From Rubidibacter lacunae KORDI 51-2 (GTDB taxonomy: Bacteria > Cyanobacteriota > Cyanobacteriia > Cyanobacteriales > Rubidibacteraceae), in contig NZ_ASSJ01000064.1 in the NCBI RefSeq assembly GCF_000473895.1, positions 1 through 38,314 on the forward strand: 38,314 nucleotides of DNA. Reading direction: 5' to 3'. The notes under the pieces were generated by a model. It did no database searches. It had not been told where the DNA came from and worked only from the letters and a program-made list of their open reading frames with translations. Below, one piece after another: positions 35,727 to 38,314 of the stretch. Position numbers and translations under genes: made by a program. Position 1 is the first letter of the stretch. Each line of letters opens with the position of its first letter.

Positions 35727-35826
35727 ATACCAACTCTAGGAAGTGCTGCGACAAATGGCAGCTTGGGAACTTTTACTCCCGGGGCTCGCTTGCACCATCT
35801 GTCGTAGGAATTCTGCAAATTGGTAT
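35727..35826. mobile_element. 100-bp MITE-like inverted-repeat element
   Basis: Arms of 32 bp (35727-35758 and 35795-35826) begin ATACCAA and end TTGGTAT. They match well at both ends (7 of 7 outer bases; CGACA-ATGG versus CGACA-ATGG with one difference inside) and less in the middle. The 36-bp centre contains a further GGGA/TCCC pair, so the whole folds into a long hairpin. No coding capacity. It lies between the ends of tsaD and a small minus-strand gene. Such short TIR elements are typically non-autonomous relatives of insertion sequences; it may also act as a two-way terminator. The arms could extend a little further out. Confidence 0.5.
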
Positions 35827-35855
35827 GACTTTATAGAGCGTTCCGAGCTGGAGCT

Positions 35856-36077
35856 TCAGCCACGCTCCAACCACATCTCCCATAAGTCGTTCGGCAGCTG
35901 CAAAATACGCTGCCCAATTTCTAGCGGCGCGATCGCGAAAACCAGCTGCGCGACTAATAAGACCAACGCGATTTTAAGCGCTGTTGCAACGCTCGTTTTT
36001 ACAATCCTCACTAGCCCGGCAAACACCAACCAGACCACAATGACTGCTGCAATTAATACGAACAGGCTAGGGTCCAT
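35856..36077 (-). CDS. Small hypothetical membrane protein
   Basis: 73 residues with two predicted transmembrane helices (LFVLIAAVIVVWLVFAGL and ALKIALVLLVAQLVFAIA) separated by a basic-charged turn (VRIVKTSV). No family recognised; similar short two-helix proteins are frequent in cyanobacteria. It is the last of three minus-strand genes after the subtilase and a 71-residue protein, 53 bp past the latter, so it could belong to the same transcript. A MITE-like element ends 29 bp beyond its stop. Confidence 0.6.
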   Translation of the reverse strand: MDPSLFVLIAAVIVVWLVFAGLVRIVKTSVATALKIALVLLVAQLVFAIAPLEIGQRILQLPNDLWEMWLERG

Positions 36078-36130
36078 GTGCGCGATCGCTCCTCTTCACA
36101 ATCCATTTCGACGCGCGCGATTCGCGATCC

Positions 36131-36346
36131 CTACTCCCACGCGAACGACTCGACCTCAAGTACGGGTCCGATTGCAGCCAGCGTCATTACATCGTCGCGG
36201 AGCTTGCCGGTCACGCGCGCACGCCGACCGGCTTGCAGCAGTTCGCGAGGAGCACTTTTGAGCTCGTATGCCTTACCGTCAGGGGCGGCGAGCACCCACG
36301 CACCCGGACCAATCTCCCGCCGCTCGATTGCCCCAATAACTACCAT
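36131..36346 (-). CDS. Small conserved hypothetical protein, OB-fold-like pattern
   Basis: 71 residues, all soluble. The pattern VVIGAIERREIGPGAWVLAA, a turn with a basic residue (PDGKAYELKSA), LLQAGRRARVTGKLRDDV and MTLAAIGPVLEVESF looks like a single small beta barrel in which a 'GxLxxDVxTxxxIGPVLEV' half recurs in other short bacterial proteins that bind nucleic acids or metals; the assignment to a family is a guess. It lies 34 bp after the subtilase gene and 53 bp before a small membrane protein on the same strand, so it may be part of their operon. Confidence 0.6.
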   Translation of the reverse strand: MVVIGAIERREIGPGAWVLAAPDGKAYELKSAPRELLQAGRRARVTGKLRDDVMTLAAIGPVLEVESFAWE

Positions 36347-36380
36347 TGTGTCGCTCGCTTCACTGTCACTTCATTTCATC

Positions 36381-38150
36381 TCACGCTTTACGCTGCTGGC
36401 CTTTGCAGGCCAACATCACCAGACCCACGCACAGCCAACCGTTGGCGAAGAGATAGGTACGTGCCATCAAGCCGCTCCCCAACCACATCACATTCGGATC
36501 GGCGATCGCGCTGACAAACAGGCAAGATGCTACACCCAAACTCGCGCCAAACGCAAACCACTTCCATACCGGATGTCCGAGCAGCAACACCACCAACGCC
36601 AGGGGAATCAGCACGCTCGCTGTCAGCGGGTTCAATGCCGGATTGCCCTGAAGGGCGCTACCGAGTTCTGGCAGGGAGCTTCCTAGCATCCGCAGCGGCC
36701 ACTGCGGTAAATCGGAAACATACAGTCCCCGCGCAACAAACCAGCCCGAACTACCCGTCACCAAACCGCCTGCAAGCGGCCAACTCCAAGCAAAGGGAAA
36801 GTAAGCGCGTAGCAACCAAAACAGCAGGTACGAGCCGAGGACCATCGCCAACTTCAGCGGCAGCGCAACCATGCCGCCATCGATCCAGAACACCGGATTG
36901 AGATAGCCGTTGTCGCGCAACCAGCGGAAAAAGTCCTTGAGGTTGAGCTTGCCTTCCAGTGCGAGTTGTACGGCCGCTGCCGCATCGAGTTGCCCCGCTC
37001 CATAGTGGTTAAGCGGATCTTCCTCAACTTTTCGCACCGATTGTGTTAGAACCCGCGCTACTGCTTCGGGTTCTTCGATCCCTACTGCCTTGACCAAGGC
37101 AGCTACGCCTGCCACGTGCGGAGCTGCCATGCTCGTGCCTTGATAGCCGGCGAACACGGCCTCGCCCGTTTGGGGATCGATCGTATGTTGGAGGATCTTA
37201 CCGGCATCGCTGCCGCCTGGTGCCGAAAGGTCTACACCCGCCCCGAAGTTCGAGTATGGTGCTTTGTTACCGGCTGCATCGAGGGCAGACACCCCAATGA
37301 CTCGCGGATACCGCGCCGGGTAGGCAGCTGCATTGCGATCGGCATTGCCAGCAGCTGCCACGAGCACGACGCCTTTGTCGTAGGCGTAGTCGATCGCGTC
37401 GCGCATGACTTGGCTTTCGCCCCCGCCACCCAGGCTCATATTAATGACATCAGCACCGTTGTCGGCTGCAAATCGAATCGATTCGGCAATGTCTGCAACC
37501 GTACCGCTGCCGTCTGCACCCAGTACCTTCAACGGCATGAGGCTGGCCTCGTAAGCAATCCCAGCCACGCCGAAAGTATTGTTCGTCGACTGCGCGATAG
37601 TTCCGGCCACGTGCGTGCCGTGGCCCACATCGTCCGAGGCATCCTCGCGATCGTTGACGAAATCGTAGCCCGCTACAAATTCGGTGCTTTCCAAATCCTG
37701 AACTTTCGACACGCCCGTATCGATGACGGCCACGATGGTGCCCGCACCGCGCGTTTCATCCCAAGCCCGCTCGAGGTTAAGGCTGCGGAAGTTCCACTGT
37801 TCGGTGTAACCCGGGTCGTCAGGAATAGCAAATGCGCGGTAAACATAGTTCGGTTCGACACTCTCGACTAGCGGCTGCAGCGATCGCCGCAAGGTCTTCA
37901 GGGTCGCGCGATCGCCTGCCAATACGTAGAGTTGCTCGCCTGAAGAAAACGCGCTGTTGAGCTGCGGGGCCATTCCAACCCGTTGCGCGATCGCCCCCAG
38001 TTGAGCGTCGATCTCCGTTTTCGAAAGGTCATCGCGGAAGTCGATCGCGATTGAGTTGTAATCGCTGGGTGCTGACGACTGCCCCTGAAACCCAACTAGC
38101 GCCAGTACAACGCCGACCAGGAACAAACATACGAATAGTATTCGCTGCAT
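36381..38150 (-). CDS. Membrane-anchored subtilisin-type serine protease (S8 family)
   Basis: 589 residues. A hydrophobic N-terminus (ILFVCLFLVGVVLALVG) acts as signal peptide; a pro-region of the inhibitor I9 kind follows (IDFRDDLSKTEIDAQLGAIA), then the catalytic domain with D144 in AVIDTGVSK, H177 in GHGTHVAGTIA, the oxyanion N269 in AAAGNAD and S340 in GTSMAAPHVAG. From about residue 440 the C-terminus is a series of hydrophobic helices (MVALPLKLAMVLGSYLLFWL, AWSWPLAGGLVTGS, ASVLIPLALVVLLLG and others), so the protease is anchored to a membrane with its domain facing the periplasm or lumen. This tail is unlike secreted subtilisins. Two small genes follow at short spacing. Confidence 0.93.
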   Translation of the reverse strand: MQRILFVCLFLVGVVLALVGFQGQSSAPSDYNSIAIDFRDDLSKTEIDAQLGAIAQRVGMAPQLNSAFSSGEQLYVLAGDRATLKTLRRSLQPLVESVEPNYVYRAFAIPDDPGYTEQWNFRSLNLERAWDETRGAGTIVAVIDTGVSKVQDLESTEFVAGYDFVNDREDASDDVGHGTHVAGTIAQSTNNTFGVAGIAYEASLMPLKVLGADGSGTVADIAESIRFAADNGADVINMSLGGGGESQVMRDAIDYAYDKGVVLVAAAGNADRNAAAYPARYPRVIGVSALDAAGNKAPYSNFGAGVDLSAPGGSDAGKILQHTIDPQTGEAVFAGYQGTSMAAPHVAGVAALVKAVGIEEPEAVARVLTQSVRKVEEDPLNHYGAGQLDAAAAVQLALEGKLNLKDFFRWLRDNGYLNPVFWIDGGMVALPLKLAMVLGSYLLFWLLRAYFPFAWSWPLAGGLVTGSSGWFVARGLYVSDLPQWPLRMLGSSLPELGSALQGNPALNPLTASVLIPLALVVLLLGHPVWKWFAFGASLGVASCLFVSAIADPNVMWLGSGLMARTYLFANGWLCVGLVMLACKGQQRKA

Positions 38151-38314
38151 CCGTTGTATCTCCGGGCGATCGTGCTCCCAGTCTAACCGCGATCGCCTCC
38201 ATCATCTTTTAGGCACATCTGCTTGAACTATCTTCACAAAACGCAATGATTTCGTTAAGCTGTACCCGATGCCGCGTTTAAACGCTGCGAAGCTTGATTT
38301 AACTAAGGATTCAT
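38151..38314. other. Region upstream of the subtilase gene, right edge
   Basis: Should hold the subtilase promoter (minus strand) and possibly a divergent gene. The last bases read AAGGATTCAT, so an AAGGA ribosome site and a start codon of a plus-strand gene could lie just over the edge, but this cannot be shown. Confidence 0.25.

Overview
The window comes from a cyanobacterium of moderately high G+C. It carries photosystem I genes (psaF, psaJ), a plant-type [2Fe-2S] ferredoxin, a BvdR-type biliverdin reductase, the cell-division protein Ftn2/ZipN, a cyanobacterial-style ThiE with an N-terminal extension, an acpP-fabF-tkt cluster, and many copies of the palindrome GCGATCGC (HIP1), typical of cyanobacterial chromosomes. 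The species cannot be named from sequence alone; gene order such as psaJ-psaF next to tsaD and acpP-fabF-tkt fits a coccoid or filamentous chromosome rather than a plasmid.

Left flank (1-6.0 kb): the window opens inside a large minus-strand type I polyketide synthase whose KS and half of an AT domain are visible; it runs off the left edge, so no closed ORF reveals it. Next comes a relic of an IS66-type transposase, then an aldose-1-epimerase-like gene and a UbiH-family flavin hydroxylase. A broken STAND/NACHT NTPase relic fills the gap before the next operon. This stretch is the accessory part of the window.

6-18 kb: a livM-livG amino-acid ABC transporter pair, panB (pantothenate), petF, bvdR (bilin metabolism), two tandem MscS channels, a small conserved gene, a CDF metal exporter, and a ThDP-dependent acetolactate-synthase-like enzyme. 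Between the last two genes lies a phased array of DnaA-box-like nonamers.

18-26 kb: an ArsR-family repressor with a candidate operator, ftn2/zipN, pdhA, a 1.2-kb gene-poor stretch with a strong hairpin and decayed sequence, a DUF1815-like gene and an HdrB-like cysteine-rich protein.

26-38 kb: acpP-fabF-tkt (fatty-acid and Calvin/pentose-phosphate metabolism), convergent thiE-thiS (the ThiS has an unusual tail after its di-glycine), a fragment of an EAL-domain protein, a guanine-deaminase-like gene, a BaiN/HI0933-type flavoprotein, psaF-psaJ divergent from tsaD, a 100-bp MITE-like inverted repeat, and a probable three-gene minus-strand run of a membrane-anchored subtilase and two small proteins.

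I did not find an obviously complete undescribed system. The best leads are the DnaA-box array, the tailed ThiS, the MITE-like element, the ArsR inverted repeat, and the relics of STAND, EAL and IS66 genes.
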